The notes below the pieces were generated by a model that was not told the origin of the DNA, did no database searches, and saw nothing but the letters and a program-made list of their open reading frames with translations. DNA of 64,000 nucleotides from Bradyrhizobium archetypum (GTDB taxonomy: Bacteria > Pseudomonadota > Alphaproteobacteria > Rhizobiales > Xanthobacteraceae), in NCBI RefSeq assembly GCF_013114835.1, contig NZ_JAAVLW010000001.1, positions 434,001 through 498,000 of the forward strand, written 5' to 3'. A program made the translations under genes and the position numbers. Of this stretch, positions 34,189 through 42,209 are shown piece by piece (within the stretch, counting starts at the first letter, position 1; each line of letters opens with the position of its first letter).

Positions 34189-34569
34189 ATGTTTTCGCAT
34201 GTGATGATCGGCACCAACGACCTCGACAAGGCCAAGGCGTTCTATGACGCGCTGCTCGGCACGCTCGGCGTCCGGCCGGCACGGGTAGACGGCCACCGCA
34301 TTTTCTATATCACCAAGAGCGGAATATTCTCGGTGACCAAGCCGATCAACGGCCAACCTGCGACGCCCGCCAATGGCGGCACGATCGGCTTTGCAGCGGA
34401 TTCCCCCGAGCAGGCCGATGCATGGCATGCGGCCGGCATCGCCAATGGCGGCACGACTTGCGAAAATCCGCCGGGCATCCGCGAAGGCAGCACAGGCAAA
34501 CTCTACCTCGCTTACTTGCGCGATCTCGACGGCAACAAGCTCTGCGCGATGCACAGGATGCCGGCTTAG
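34189..34569 (+). CDS. VOC family protein (glyoxalase/bleomycin-resistance fold)
   Basis: 126 residues, two beta-alpha-beta-beta-beta units. FSHVMIGTNDLDKAKAFYDALLG opens the fold with His 4 as a likely metal ligand. YLRDLDGNKLCAMHRM closes it, without the usual Glu, so metal binding is uncertain. A good ribosome site (GGGAGGAAA) precedes the ATG. Substrate unknown. It shares a promoter type with the acyl-CoA dehydrogenase gene downstream. Confidence 0.88.
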   Translation: MFSHVMIGTNDLDKAKAFYDALLGTLGVRPARVDGHRIFYITKSGIFSVTKPINGQPATPANGGTIGFAADSPEQADAWHAAGIANGGTTCENPPGIREGSTGKLYLAYLRDLDGNKLCAMHRMPA

Positions 34570-34572
34570 CTA

Positions 34573-34682
34573 TCTCGAACCTCATCCTGAGGAGCGGCGA
34601 ATGCCGCGTCTCGAAGGATGAGGGCACCGGCGGGGCCTCATGGTTCGAGACGGCGCCAAAGGCGCCTCCTCACCATGAGGGT
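34573..34682. repeat. Palindromic intergenic repeat, family F
   Basis: CTCGAACCTCATCCTGAGGAG...GTCTCGAAGGATGAGG is joined to CCTCATGGTTCGAGACGGCGCC...GGCGCCTCCTCACCATGAGG. Each half is itself a hairpin. It lies directly after the VOC stop codon and could terminate that transcript. Confidence 0.75.
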
Positions 34683-34731
34683 CAACTGTCGCTTGCCATG
34701 AGGCGGAAAATTCCGCGCTTCTCTCCTGCGC

Positions 34732-34760
34732 TTGTACAACTCCCTCGCCGCCGTCTACAT
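34732..34760 (+). promoter_or_regulatory. Promoter TTGTAC-N17-CTACAT upstream of the ACAD10/11-like gene
   Basis: -35 TTGTAC at 34732-34737, -10 CTACAT at 34755-34760, 17-bp spacer, 56 bp before the start codon. It is nearly the same as the promoter at 34061-34089. Confidence 0.55.
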
Positions 34761-34816
34761 TGCCGGCCAACGAGCCGAATGCGCCCGCGACACTCGCGCA
34801 CATGGGAGGAATATCC

Positions 34817-36091
34817 ATGAAACACGCCTACATCCCGCGAACGACGACCTACAATCTCAATCCGGGCGAAGAACTCAACGATTTGCGTATGTCGGACGAG
34901 GTCCGTCCGCTCTATGAGCACGTCAAGAAGTTCATCCGTGAAACGGTTGACCCGATGTCGGTCGAGTTCATGCGGCTTGGCGAGGGCAAGAAGGATCGCT
35001 GGAGTTTTACGCCGGAACAGCTCGCGGTGCTGCAAAAGGCCAAGGACAAGGCGAAAGAGGAAGGCCTGTGGAACTTCTTCCTCCCCGACGCCGAGACCGG
35101 CGAAGGCCTGAAGAATCTCGACTACGCCTATATCGCGGTTGAACTGGCGAAGAATCCGCTGGCCTCGGAGACCATGAACTGCTCGGCGCCCGATACCGGC
35201 AACATGGAAGTGCTGGAGCGCGTCGGCACCAAGGAGCAGAAGGAGAAATGGCTGAAGCCGCTGCTGGCAGGCGAGATCCGCTCGGCCTATGCGATGACCG
35301 AACCGAACGTGGCTTCGTCCGACGCGAAGAATATTTCGACGACGGCAAAGCTCGTCGGCGACGAGTGGGTGATCAACGGCGAGAAATATTACATCTCCGG
35401 CGCCGGCGATCCACGCTGCAAGATCATGATCGTGATGGTGAAGACCAATCCGGACGCGCCGCCGAGCAAGCAGCAGTCGCAGATCCTGGTGCCGATCGAT
35501 ACTCCCGGCGTCGAGATCCTCGGCCCGATGCACGTGTTCGGCCACGACCATGCACCACGCGGCCACATGCACCTGCGCTTCAACAATTGCCGGGTGCCGA
35601 AGGAGAACATCCTGCTCGGCGAAGGGCGCGGCTTTGAGATCTCGCAGGTTCGCCTGGGACCGGGGCGCATCCATCACTGCATGCGCACCATCGGCAAGGC
35701 GGAGAAGGCGCTCGACCTGATGGTGTCGCGGGGGCTGACCCGCGAAGCCTTCGGCAAGAAGATCGCCCATCTCGGCGGCAATTTGCAGATCATCGCGCAG
35801 GCGCGCTGCGAGATCGAGGCGATGCGGCTGATGGTGTTGAAGGCGGCGAAGGCGATGGACGTGCTGGGCAACAAGGAGGCACGGATCTGGGTCAGCATGG
35901 TGAAGGCCATGGTGCCGGAGCGCACCTGCAAGATCATCGACCAGGCGATCCAGATGCACGGCGCTACCGGCATCTCGCAATGGAGCCCGCTCGGCGAGAT
36001 GTACCAGGACGTCCGCCACCTGCGCTTCGCCGATGGTCCGGACGAAGTGCACTGGATGGTGGTCGGAAGACATGAACTAAGCATGCCGTAG
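34817..36091 (+). CDS. Acyl-CoA dehydrogenase, ACAD10/11-like
   Basis: 424 residues. ACAD signs: YAMTEPNVASSDA, EWVINGEKYYISGAGD, GPGRIHHCMRTIGKAE, QMHGATGISQWSPLGEMYQDVR and LRFADGPDEVHWMVVGRHEL. The GATG(I/V)SQ and R-x-ADGPDEVH wording is that of the dehydrogenase part of ACAD10/ACAD11. In animals that domain works with a fused APH kinase on 4-hydroxyacyl-CoA. A free kinase of the matching type is encoded at 30004-30990. The start is ATG at 34817 after GGGAGGA; the frame open to 34760 lies in the promoter. Confidence 0.92.
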   Translation: MKHAYIPRTTTYNLNPGEELNDLRMSDEVRPLYEHVKKFIRETVDPMSVEFMRLGEGKKDRWSFTPEQLAVLQKAKDKAKEEGLWNFFLPDAETGEGLKNLDYAYIAVELAKNPLASETMNCSAPDTGNMEVLERVGTKEQKEKWLKPLLAGEIRSAYAMTEPNVASSDAKNISTTAKLVGDEWVINGEKYYISGAGDPRCKIMIVMVKTNPDAPPSKQQSQILVPIDTPGVEILGPMHVFGHDHAPRGHMHLRFNNCRVPKENILLGEGRGFEISQVRLGPGRIHHCMRTIGKAEKALDLMVSRGLTREAFGKKIAHLGGNLQIIAQARCEIEAMRLMVLKAAKAMDVLGNKEARIWVSMVKAMVPERTCKIIDQAIQMHGATGISQWSPLGEMYQDVRHLRFADGPDEVHWMVVGRHELSMP

Positions 36092-36096
36092 TTTTC

Positions 36097-36241
36097 TCCC
36101 TCTCCCCGTTCTTCACGGAGAGAGGGTTGGGGTGAGGGGCTGCTTCCGCAGAAAGCAGCAGGCAGCCAGTTGGTGGACCGTCCCCGTCACCCGCCGCGCC
36201 ACGCGCGTCGGCCTCTCCCCGCAAGCGGGGCGAGGCAAGGG
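36097..36241. repeat. Palindromic intergenic repeat, family D
   Basis: CCCTCTCCCCGTTCTTCACGGAGAGAGG...GGGGTGAGGGGC and CACCCGCCGCGCC...CCTCTCCCCGCAAGCGGGGCGAGG form two linked hairpins between two same-strand genes. A related copy is at 37761-37895. Confidence 0.7.
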
Positions 36242-36261
36242 CCCTCCAGAGCAGGCACAGC

Positions 36262-36882
36262 ATGCAATACGCCCCCAGCGATCTTAAACCCCGCGAGCGC
36301 TACAAGGTGCTCACGTCCTTTGTGCTGCCGCGGCCGATTGCGTGGGTGACGTCGATCGGAGAGACCGGCGTAGTCAACGCGGCGCCGTTCAGCTTCTTCA
36401 ACGTGTTCTGCGAGGACCCGCCGCTCTGCATGTTCGCCGCCAACCTGCGGCCCGACGGCCGGATCAAGGACACCGTGATCAACATCCGGCGGACCGGTGA
36501 ATTCGTGGTCAACATGACCGACGAGCCGCTGGCGCGCGCGATGCACGACTCCAGCGGCGACTTTCCGCCCGATATCGGCGAGCCGGATTATCTGAACCTG
36601 AAGTTGGCGCCATCGACGAAAATCAGCGTGCCGCGGCTGGCGGACGCGCCGTTTTCGATGGAATGCAAGACGTGGAAGGAGATCGACGTCAACGGCGATC
36701 GGCTGCTGGTGATGGGCGAAGGCATCCACTTCCACATCCGCGACGAATTGTGGGACCACGCCGCGATGCGCGTGCACATGGAGCGCTATCATCCGATCGG
36801 CCGCATGTTCGCGGATCGCTATTGCCGGACCGATGACCGCGTGGTGTTTCCGCCGGCGGAAGGGGCAAAGACGGCGGTGTAG
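36262..36882 (+). CDS. Flavin reductase family protein
   Basis: 206 residues with the FMN-binding split-barrel of flavin reductases: PRPIAWVTSIGETGVVNAAPFSFFN (FMN phosphate and isoalloxazine region), PSTKISVPRLADAPFSMEC and the C-terminal HPIGRM. Such proteins hand reduced flavin to a monooxygenase, or act alone as FMN-dependent reductases. No two-component monooxygenase is adjacent; the flavoprotein at 40-42 kb carries its own NADPH site and would not need it. It follows the ACAD10/11-like gene after a repeat. Confidence 0.88.
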   Translation: MQYAPSDLKPRERYKVLTSFVLPRPIAWVTSIGETGVVNAAPFSFFNVFCEDPPLCMFAANLRPDGRIKDTVINIRRTGEFVVNMTDEPLARAMHDSSGDFPPDIGEPDYLNLKLAPSTKISVPRLADAPFSMECKTWKEIDVNGDRLLVMGEGIHFHIRDELWDHAAMRVHMERYHPIGRMFADRYCRTDDRVVFPPAEGAKTAV

Positions 36883-36890
36883 GCGTAGTT

Positions 36891-36990
36891 CGTAGGTTCG
36901 TAGCGTGGGCAAAGCGAAGCGTGCCCACCGTTCCGACCACGCAGGAAGATGGTGGGGCACGGCGCAAGAGCGCCTTTGCCCAGCCTATGA
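36891..36990. repeat. Palindromic intergenic repeat, family C
   Basis: GTAGCGTGGGCAAAG...GTGCCCACC pairs with GGTGGGGCAC...CTTTGCCCAGCCTATG. It sits between convergent genes, and its right edge covers the stop codon of the alpha/beta-hydrolase gene. Copies also lie at 38815-38900 and 40177-40300. Confidence 0.75.
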
Positions 36991-37740
36991 AGCCGGACGG
37001 TGCGCCCGCAAAAACGAGCGGATCTGCCGCACGGCCAGCGGCACCCGCTCTTTCGGCTCCTTCCACGGAAACAGGCTCACTTCCGCGTTCGGCGCCAGCA
37101 GCGCGCTTTCCATGGCGACCGTGTAAGGGTGCGCCGGGATGTCATCGGGCAGGATCAACACCGGCGTCCGGCACTGCCGCACGAAGTCGCGCGTCACGGT
37201 GAAGACGAAATCCGGATCGGTGCGATACATTTTCGTCAGGAATTTCTCGGCCATCTCCATCGTGATATCGGGCCGGCGCGCGACGAGCTGCGGCGCCCAG
37301 CCCTTCATGTTGTTGTCGTAGAACAGCTCGCGCATCTCAGGACGCGAGCCTGACGGCATCGCGAGCACCGCGGCGACGACGCGATCCGGTGCGCGCTTGA
37401 TGAGATTCCAGATCAAGGGGCCGCCGATGCAAAAGCCCAGCACCATGAACCTGTCGAAGCCGAGATGATCCATCAGCGCGAGCTGGTCGTCGGTATGGGA
37501 ATCCCAGGGCCGGTCGATTTCCAGGGGACCTGTGGACTGACCAGGCGGCGCATTGCGCAGGTCATAGGCGATGCAGCGGTACTCGTCGCCGAATTCCGCG
37601 ATGGCGTTGAACGGCGGATAGTCGCCAGTGATGCCTGATATGTTCGAGTTCAGCCCGCCACCGGCGATCAGGAGCAGCGGAAAGCCGGCGCCGGCTTCCT
37701 CGTAATGGATGCGGACTGGGCCTTTTTCCAAGAAGCTCAT
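36985..37740 (-). CDS. Alpha/beta-hydrolase with Cys at the nucleophile elbow
   Basis: 251 residues of alpha/beta-hydrolase fold: LLLIAGGGLNSN (oxyanion region), YRCIAYDLRNAPPGQS, then LGFCIGGPLIW. The elbow reads G-F-C-I-G, with Cys where esterases have Ser. PVLILPDDIPAHP gives an Asp/His-bearing strand. The usual late catalytic His before the last helix is not evident (FPWKEPKERVPLAVRQI). Cys nucleophiles occur in dienelactone hydrolases. The ATG at 37740 is preferred over 37746 because GGAGGGAG stands 6 nt before it. It lies between two palindromic repeats. Confidence 0.85.
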   Translation of the reverse strand: MSFLEKGPVRIHYEEAGAGFPLLLIAGGGLNSNISGITGDYPPFNAIAEFGDEYRCIAYDLRNAPPGQSTGPLEIDRPWDSHTDDQLALMDHLGFDRFMVLGFCIGGPLIWNLIKRAPDRVVAAVLAMPSGSRPEMRELFYDNNMKGWAPQLVARRPDITMEMAEKFLTKMYRTDPDFVFTVTRDFVRQCRTPVLILPDDIPAHPYTVAMESALLAPNAEVSLFPWKEPKERVPLAVRQIRSFLRAHRPAS

Positions 37741-37760
37741 CGCCATCTCCCTCCGTACTG

Positions 37761-37895
37761 CCCCCTCTCCCCGTCCTTCACCGGGAGAGGCTGGGGTGAG
37801 GGGCTGTCACCGCGTGCGCGACTCGCGGAGAGGCCCCCTCACCCGGATTGCTGCGCAATCCGACCTCTCCTCGCAAGCCGGGCGAGGTAAGAAAA
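37761..37895. repeat. Palindromic intergenic repeat, family D
   Basis: CCCCCTCTCCCCGTCCTTCACCGGGAGAGG...GGGGTGAGGGGC and CCCCCTCACCCGGATTGCTGCGCAATCCG...CGGGCGAGG form two hairpins, partly like 36097-36241. It lies between the yghU and hydrolase genes on the same strand. Confidence 0.7.
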
Positions 37896-37899
37896 GGCC

Positions 37900-38793
37900 T
37901 CATTCTTTCACAGCCTCCCCGATCTTGTCTTGCGTCCTCGTCTCGAAATCGCTCGCGTCGTGCCGCTCGTGCAACTGGCTCGCAGGATCGCCCGAAATGC
38001 GGTTGACCATGCGGCCACGCTTCACCGCCGGGCGTTTGGCGATCGCGTCGGTCCAGCGCTGCACGTTCTTGTATTCGTGCACCGAGAGGAATTCCCCGGC
38101 ACCATAGACCAGGCCCTTGGCCAGCGCGCCGTACCACGGCCAAGTCGCAATGTCGGCAATGGTGTATTCGTTTCCGGAGAGGAATTCGTTGTCGGCAAGA
38201 CGCCGGTCGAGCACGTCGAGCTGGCGCTTCACCTCCATGGCGTAGCGGTCGATGGCGTATTCGATCTTGGTCGGCGCGTAGGCATAGAAGTGACCAAAGC
38301 CGCCGCCGAGAAATGGCGCGCTGCCCATCTGCCAGAACAGCCATGAAAGGCACTCCGCCCGCGCCGCGCCGCTCGCCGGCAAAAACGCGCCAAACTTTTC
38401 GGCGAGATGCAGCAGGATCGCACCCGACTCGAATACGCGGATCGGCTCAGGCCCGCTGCGATCCATCAGCGCGGGGATCTTCGAGTTCGGATTGACGGCG
38501 ACAAAGCCGCTGCCGAACTGGTTGCCGTCGATCTTGATCAACCAGGCGTCGTATTCGGCGCCGCGGTGGCCGGCGGCCAGCAGTTCCTCGAACATCACGG
38601 TGACCTTGACGCCGTTCGGTGTCGCCAGCGAATAGAGCTGAAACGGATGGCGGCCGACCGGCAACCCGGCCTCATGCGTGGGGCCGGCGATCGGGCGATT
38701 GATGCTGGCGAAGCGGCCGCCGCTTGCCTTGTTCCAGGTCCAGACTTTTGGCGGGACATATTCGACGGGCTCGTTGGCGGGGGCGTCGGTCAT
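37900..38793 (-). CDS. yghU: YghU-type glutathione S-transferase (disulfide-bond oxidoreductase)
   Basis: 297 residues, long for a GST but normal for YghU. Close family wording throughout: PPKVWTWNKASGGRFASINRP, HPFQLYSLATPNGVKVTVM, VNPNSKIPALMD, VFESGAILLHLAEKFG, APFLGGGFGHFYAYAP, YTIADIATWPWYG. YghU binds two glutathiones and reduces organic peroxides or disulfides. It is between two repeats and probably transcribed alone or with the hydrolase gene. Confidence 0.94.
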   Translation of the reverse strand: MTDAPANEPVEYVPPKVWTWNKASGGRFASINRPIAGPTHEAGLPVGRHPFQLYSLATPNGVKVTVMFEELLAAGHRGAEYDAWLIKIDGNQFGSGFVAVNPNSKIPALMDRSGPEPIRVFESGAILLHLAEKFGAFLPASGAARAECLSWLFWQMGSAPFLGGGFGHFYAYAPTKIEYAIDRYAMEVKRQLDVLDRRLADNEFLSGNEYTIADIATWPWYGALAKGLVYGAGEFLSVHEYKNVQRWTDAIAKRPAVKRGRMVNRISGDPASQLHERHDASDFETRTQDKIGEAVKE

Positions 38794-38814
38794 TCATTCA
38801 TCTCCAGAACGGCA

Positions 38815-38900
38815 GGTGGGGCAAAGGCGCGTTTGCGCCCTGCCCACCATTTGAATGTCGTGTTGAATATGGTGGGCACTCTGCGCTTTGCCCACCCTAC
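38815..38900. repeat. Palindromic intergenic repeat, family C
   Basis: GGTGGGGCAAAGGCGCG...GCCCACCATTTGAATG pairs with ATGGTGGGCACTCTGCGCTTTGCCCACC. It lies 21 bp upstream of the yghU start, in the divergent region with the aminotransferase gene. Confidence 0.75.
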
Positions 38901-39024
38901 GAACTGGCAAAAATCAAGGGAGCAATGCACTTCCGGCAAGCGGTGTCCTCGGAGCAATGCTCCTGTGGCTGGCGTCGTCGAGATCGGCCATAATGGATGT
39001 GTCGCTACAACAGAGACTATCCAA

Positions 39025-40179
39025 ATGCTCCCATCACAGCGGGCCTTGTTCGAGATACCGTGCCAGATCTGCTACCTGAATGCCGCCTCTTACAGTCCCC
39101 TGCCTAATCGAACTCTGGAGGCCGGCCGCGCCGCCGTTCTCCGCAAGGGCACGCCGTGGACGCTCGAGGCCTCCTTCGCCAACCAACAGAATGAACGCGC
39201 GCGCCTTGCTGCCGCCCGGCTGATCAATGCCGAGGCCTCCGATATCGCGCTGATTCCCTCGATCAGTTACGGCGTTGCGACCGCAGCGAAGATACTGCCG
39301 ATCGCCCGCGGCACGCGGGTGATCGTGCTGGAGAACGATCATTCCTCGCCGGTGCTCGAATGGCAGACGCGGGCCGAGGCGGAAGGATTTACCGTCGAGA
39401 CGGTTCGACAACCTGACGATGGCGACTGGACGTCGGCGGTGCTTGCCGCGATCGAACGGTCCGGCCCACTGCCGATCAGCCTGGCCTCGATCTCATCGGT
39501 GCACTGGTCGGACGGTGGGTTGATCGATGTCGACAAAGTCGGTGCGGCGCTCCGGCAGCGGGGCGCTGCCTTCCTTGTCGACGCGACGCAGAGCACCGGC
39601 GTGCTGACGACCGACGTGAAGCGTCTCGATCCGGATTTTGTGATCTTCCCGACCTACAAATGGCTGCTCGGCCCTTACGGCCGCGCCTTTCTCTATGTTG
39701 CAAGACGCCATCAAGGCGGTATCCCGCTCGAGCAGACAGCGTCCGGCCGCCGCAACGTGCGCGCCGAGAACGCGGTTTATTTCACAGATGCCAGCTATGT
39801 TCCCGACGCGCGGCGCTTCGACATGGGCGAGCGCGATTATTTCATCTCGATGGAGATGGCCTCAATCGGTATGGAGATGATGGTCGAATGGGGAGCGGCG
39901 GCCATTGCGCAACGTCTCGCGATGCTGACGGAGCGGATCGCCACGGGCGTGCGCGGCATCGGTCTCCGCGTTCCCGAACCTCATCTGCGGGCGCCGCATA
40001 TATTGTGCCTCGCGTTTGAGGCCGGAATGCCGGCGGGCCTCGTCGAAGGACTGGCAAGCGAAGGCGTCTATGTCGCCCCACGCCTGGGGCGCATGCGCAT
40101 CTCGCCCCACGTCTATAATGATGAGGCTGATGTCGATCGGTTTGTTGAGGTACTGACGCGGCGGCTGCGGGCCATCTAG
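39025..40179 (+). CDS. Class V PLP-dependent aminotransferase / cysteine desulfurase-like
   Basis: 384 residues. AASYSPLPNRTLEAGRAAV opens a fold type I domain. Visible: SISYGVATAAKILP (PLP phosphate loop), VDATQSTGVL (Asp on the pyridine N), and FPTYKWLLGPYG (PLP Lys). The C-terminal domain carries the small-domain Arg in PRLGRMRISPHVYN. It resembles kynureninase- or isopenicillin-epimerase-like members without a clear assignment. The ATG at 39025 begins the conserved part; the long frame from 38407 runs through yghU's antisense. Its stop codon is part of a family C palindrome. Confidence 0.88.
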   Translation: MLPSQRALFEIPCQICYLNAASYSPLPNRTLEAGRAAVLRKGTPWTLEASFANQQNERARLAAARLINAEASDIALIPSISYGVATAAKILPIARGTRVIVLENDHSSPVLEWQTRAEAEGFTVETVRQPDDGDWTSAVLAAIERSGPLPISLASISSVHWSDGGLIDVDKVGAALRQRGAAFLVDATQSTGVLTTDVKRLDPDFVIFPTYKWLLGPYGRAFLYVARRHQGGIPLEQTASGRRNVRAENAVYFTDASYVPDARRFDMGERDYFISMEMASIGMEMMVEWGAAAIAQRLAMLTERIATGVRGIGLRVPEPHLRAPHILCLAFEAGMPAGLVEGLASEGVYVAPRLGRMRISPHVYNDEADVDRFVEVLTRRLRAI

Positions 40180-40300
40180 GGTGGGCAAAGGCGCATCACG
40201 ACGCGCCCATCATTGAATGTTGATGTTTGCATATGGTGGGCCCGCGGAGCCTGTCATCGGGCGAGCGTTCGCGCGACCCGGTGGCTTTGCCTACCCTACA
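40177..40300. repeat. Palindromic intergenic repeat, family C (interrupted copy)
   Basis: TAGGGTGGGCAAAGGCGC...GCGCCCATCATTGAATG pairs with CATATGGTGGGC and, after about 45 unmatched bases, GGCTTTGCCTACCCTA. The insert includes GCGGAGCCTGTCATC, which matches part of the family A copy at 4231-4245, so the element looks like a hybrid. It starts on the TAG of the aminotransferase gene. Confidence 0.65.
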
Positions 40301-40320
40301 GGAGCGGCTACGGCGGCCGC

Positions 40321-41979
40321 TTACGACGCAACCGCCTTGCGTGGCGCTTCCGCCCTCTCCATCACAAACCCTTCATAGCCCTTGGCGGCGATGTCGTTGC
40401 AGATCTGCCTGTACGGACCGACGCCGCCGATATAGGGCATGAAGATGCGCGGCTTGCCGGGAACGTTGGCGCCCATGTACCAGGAATTGGCCTGCGGATA
40501 GAGCGTGGCGGCGGCGACCTCGTTGACATGGGCGACCCATCTGTCCTCGGCGTCCACATCCGCTTCCATCGTGTCGAGCCCGCGATCGCGCATGTAAGCG
40601 AGACAGTCGGTGATCCAGTCGACATGCTGCTCGATCGAAACGATCATGTTCGACAATACCGACGGGCTGCCCGGGCCGGTGACCACGAAGAGGTTGGGAA
40701 AGCCCGCGCTCATCAGGCCGAGATAGGTGCGCGGGCCTGCCGCCCATTTCTGGTTCAGCGTCTGGCCGCCACGGCCCTTGATATCGATCTTCGCCACCGA
40801 CCCCGTCATGGCGTCAAAACCGGTCGCCAGCACCAGCGCGTCCACCTCATACTCCTTGCCGGCCACGCGCACGGCGTTTTCGGTGATTTCTTCAATCGGA
40901 TTCGATCTGATGTCGATCAGCGTCACGTTCGGGCGGTTGAAGGTGGCGAAATAATCGGTGTCGATGCAGATGCGCTTGGTGCCGATCGGATGGTTATTCG
41001 GCTGCAACAGTTTCGCCGTTTCGGGATCATTGACGATCTCGGCGATCTTCTCGCGGACGAAATTGGCGGCGGTGTCGTTCGCGGCCTTGTCGAGCGCGAG
41101 ATTGTTGTAAACCGACATGAAGGTGAGCCCGCCCCGATTCCAGCGCGCCTCGTATTTGGCACGGCGCTCGTTGTCGCCGTCATCGAGCGCGCCGCGGTCG
41201 GGCATCTCGGTATAGATGCCGTTCTTCGTCACCTCGCGGGCAAAGCGCCTGATCTCGGGATAATTGTCACGAAACTTTTGCCGCTCTTCCTCGGTCAGCG
41301 GCGCGTTGCGGGCGGGAATCGAGAAGTTCGCGGTGCGCTGGAATACCGTGAGATGGCTCGCCTGCTCGGCAATGACCGGCACCGATTGAATGCCTGACGA
41401 TCCAGTGCCGATGACGCCGACGCGCAGGCCCGTGAAATCGACCTCCTGATGCGGCCAGTGGCCGGTGTGGTAGACCTTACCCTTGAACCGATCGAGCCCC
41501 TTGATGTCGGGCATCCGCGCGTTCGACAGGCAACCGGTGGCGAGCACAACGAATTTTGCGGTCACCGTCCTGCCGTCGGAGGTCGTGACCGACCACAGCG
41601 AGGTGGTCTCGTCGAATTCGGCGCGATCGACGCGGGTGTCGAACTGGATATCCTTCCGCAAATCGAAGCGGTCAGCGACGTGGTTGGCGTATTTCAAAAT
41701 TTCTGGCTGTGGCGCGTAGCGCTCGCTCCAATCCCATTCCTGCTGCAGGTCGTCGCAGAACGAATAGGAATACTGCATGCTCTCGACGTCGCAGCGCGCG
41801 CCGGGATAGCGGTTCCAGTACCAGGTGCCGCCGACGCCGGAGCCCTGCTCATAGACCCGCGCCGTCATGCCCTGCCCGCGCAAGCGGTGCAGCATGTACA
41901 TGCCGGCAAAGCCTGCGCCGACCACGACGACATCGTAGGTCACGGGCGATTTGGCGGTGGTGGAAGGCGTAGCGGGCAT
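40321..41979 (-). CDS. Baeyer-Villiger-type flavin monooxygenase
   Basis: 552 residues. Two Rossmann motifs: VVGAGFAGMYMLHRL (FAD) and VIGTGSSGIQSVP (NADPH). Between them lies FKGKVYHTGHW, matching the type I Baeyer-Villiger fingerprint FxGxxxHxxxW. YPGARCDVESMQYSYSF and the second fingerprint-like region ALVLATGFDAMTG agree. Such enzymes insert oxygen next to ketones to give esters or lactones using NADPH and O2. The natural ketone is unknown; an ester hydrolase would be needed next, and the alpha/beta-hydrolase at 37 kb is a possible but unproved partner. Confidence 0.93.
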   Translation of the reverse strand: MPATPSTTAKSPVTYDVVVVGAGFAGMYMLHRLRGQGMTARVYEQGSGVGGTWYWNRYPGARCDVESMQYSYSFCDDLQQEWDWSERYAPQPEILKYANHVADRFDLRKDIQFDTRVDRAEFDETTSLWSVTTSDGRTVTAKFVVLATGCLSNARMPDIKGLDRFKGKVYHTGHWPHQEVDFTGLRVGVIGTGSSGIQSVPVIAEQASHLTVFQRTANFSIPARNAPLTEEERQKFRDNYPEIRRFAREVTKNGIYTEMPDRGALDDGDNERRAKYEARWNRGGLTFMSVYNNLALDKAANDTAANFVREKIAEIVNDPETAKLLQPNNHPIGTKRICIDTDYFATFNRPNVTLIDIRSNPIEEITENAVRVAGKEYEVDALVLATGFDAMTGSVAKIDIKGRGGQTLNQKWAAGPRTYLGLMSAGFPNLFVVTGPGSPSVLSNMIVSIEQHVDWITDCLAYMRDRGLDTMEADVDAEDRWVAHVNEVAAATLYPQANSWYMGANVPGKPRIFMPYIGGVGPYRQICNDIAAKGYEGFVMERAEAPRKAVAS

Positions 41980-42209
41980 GAAGGCGGACTCCCCTTAAAG
42001 TTATCTCTTGATTTGGTTATCAGCATTCTCCCCGCAGCGTGAAAGCGCAAGACGCAAATTGGCGGCATGCCATTGCATATTTTGCGCGGTGGAATTGCGA
42101 ACTCCTCACGAGGAGGAACTAACGCCGCTTGGCATGCAAGCCTCCAATGGGCTAGCGTCGCGTGCAGGCCGAGCAGCGACCCGGGATGCTGCCGCCGGGA
42201 GGACAAGCC

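Noticed and set aside
34682..36073. 463-residue frame antisense to the ACAD10/11-like gene
   Set aside because: Shadow of a gene with strong dehydrogenase motifs; composition is typical of antisense frames.
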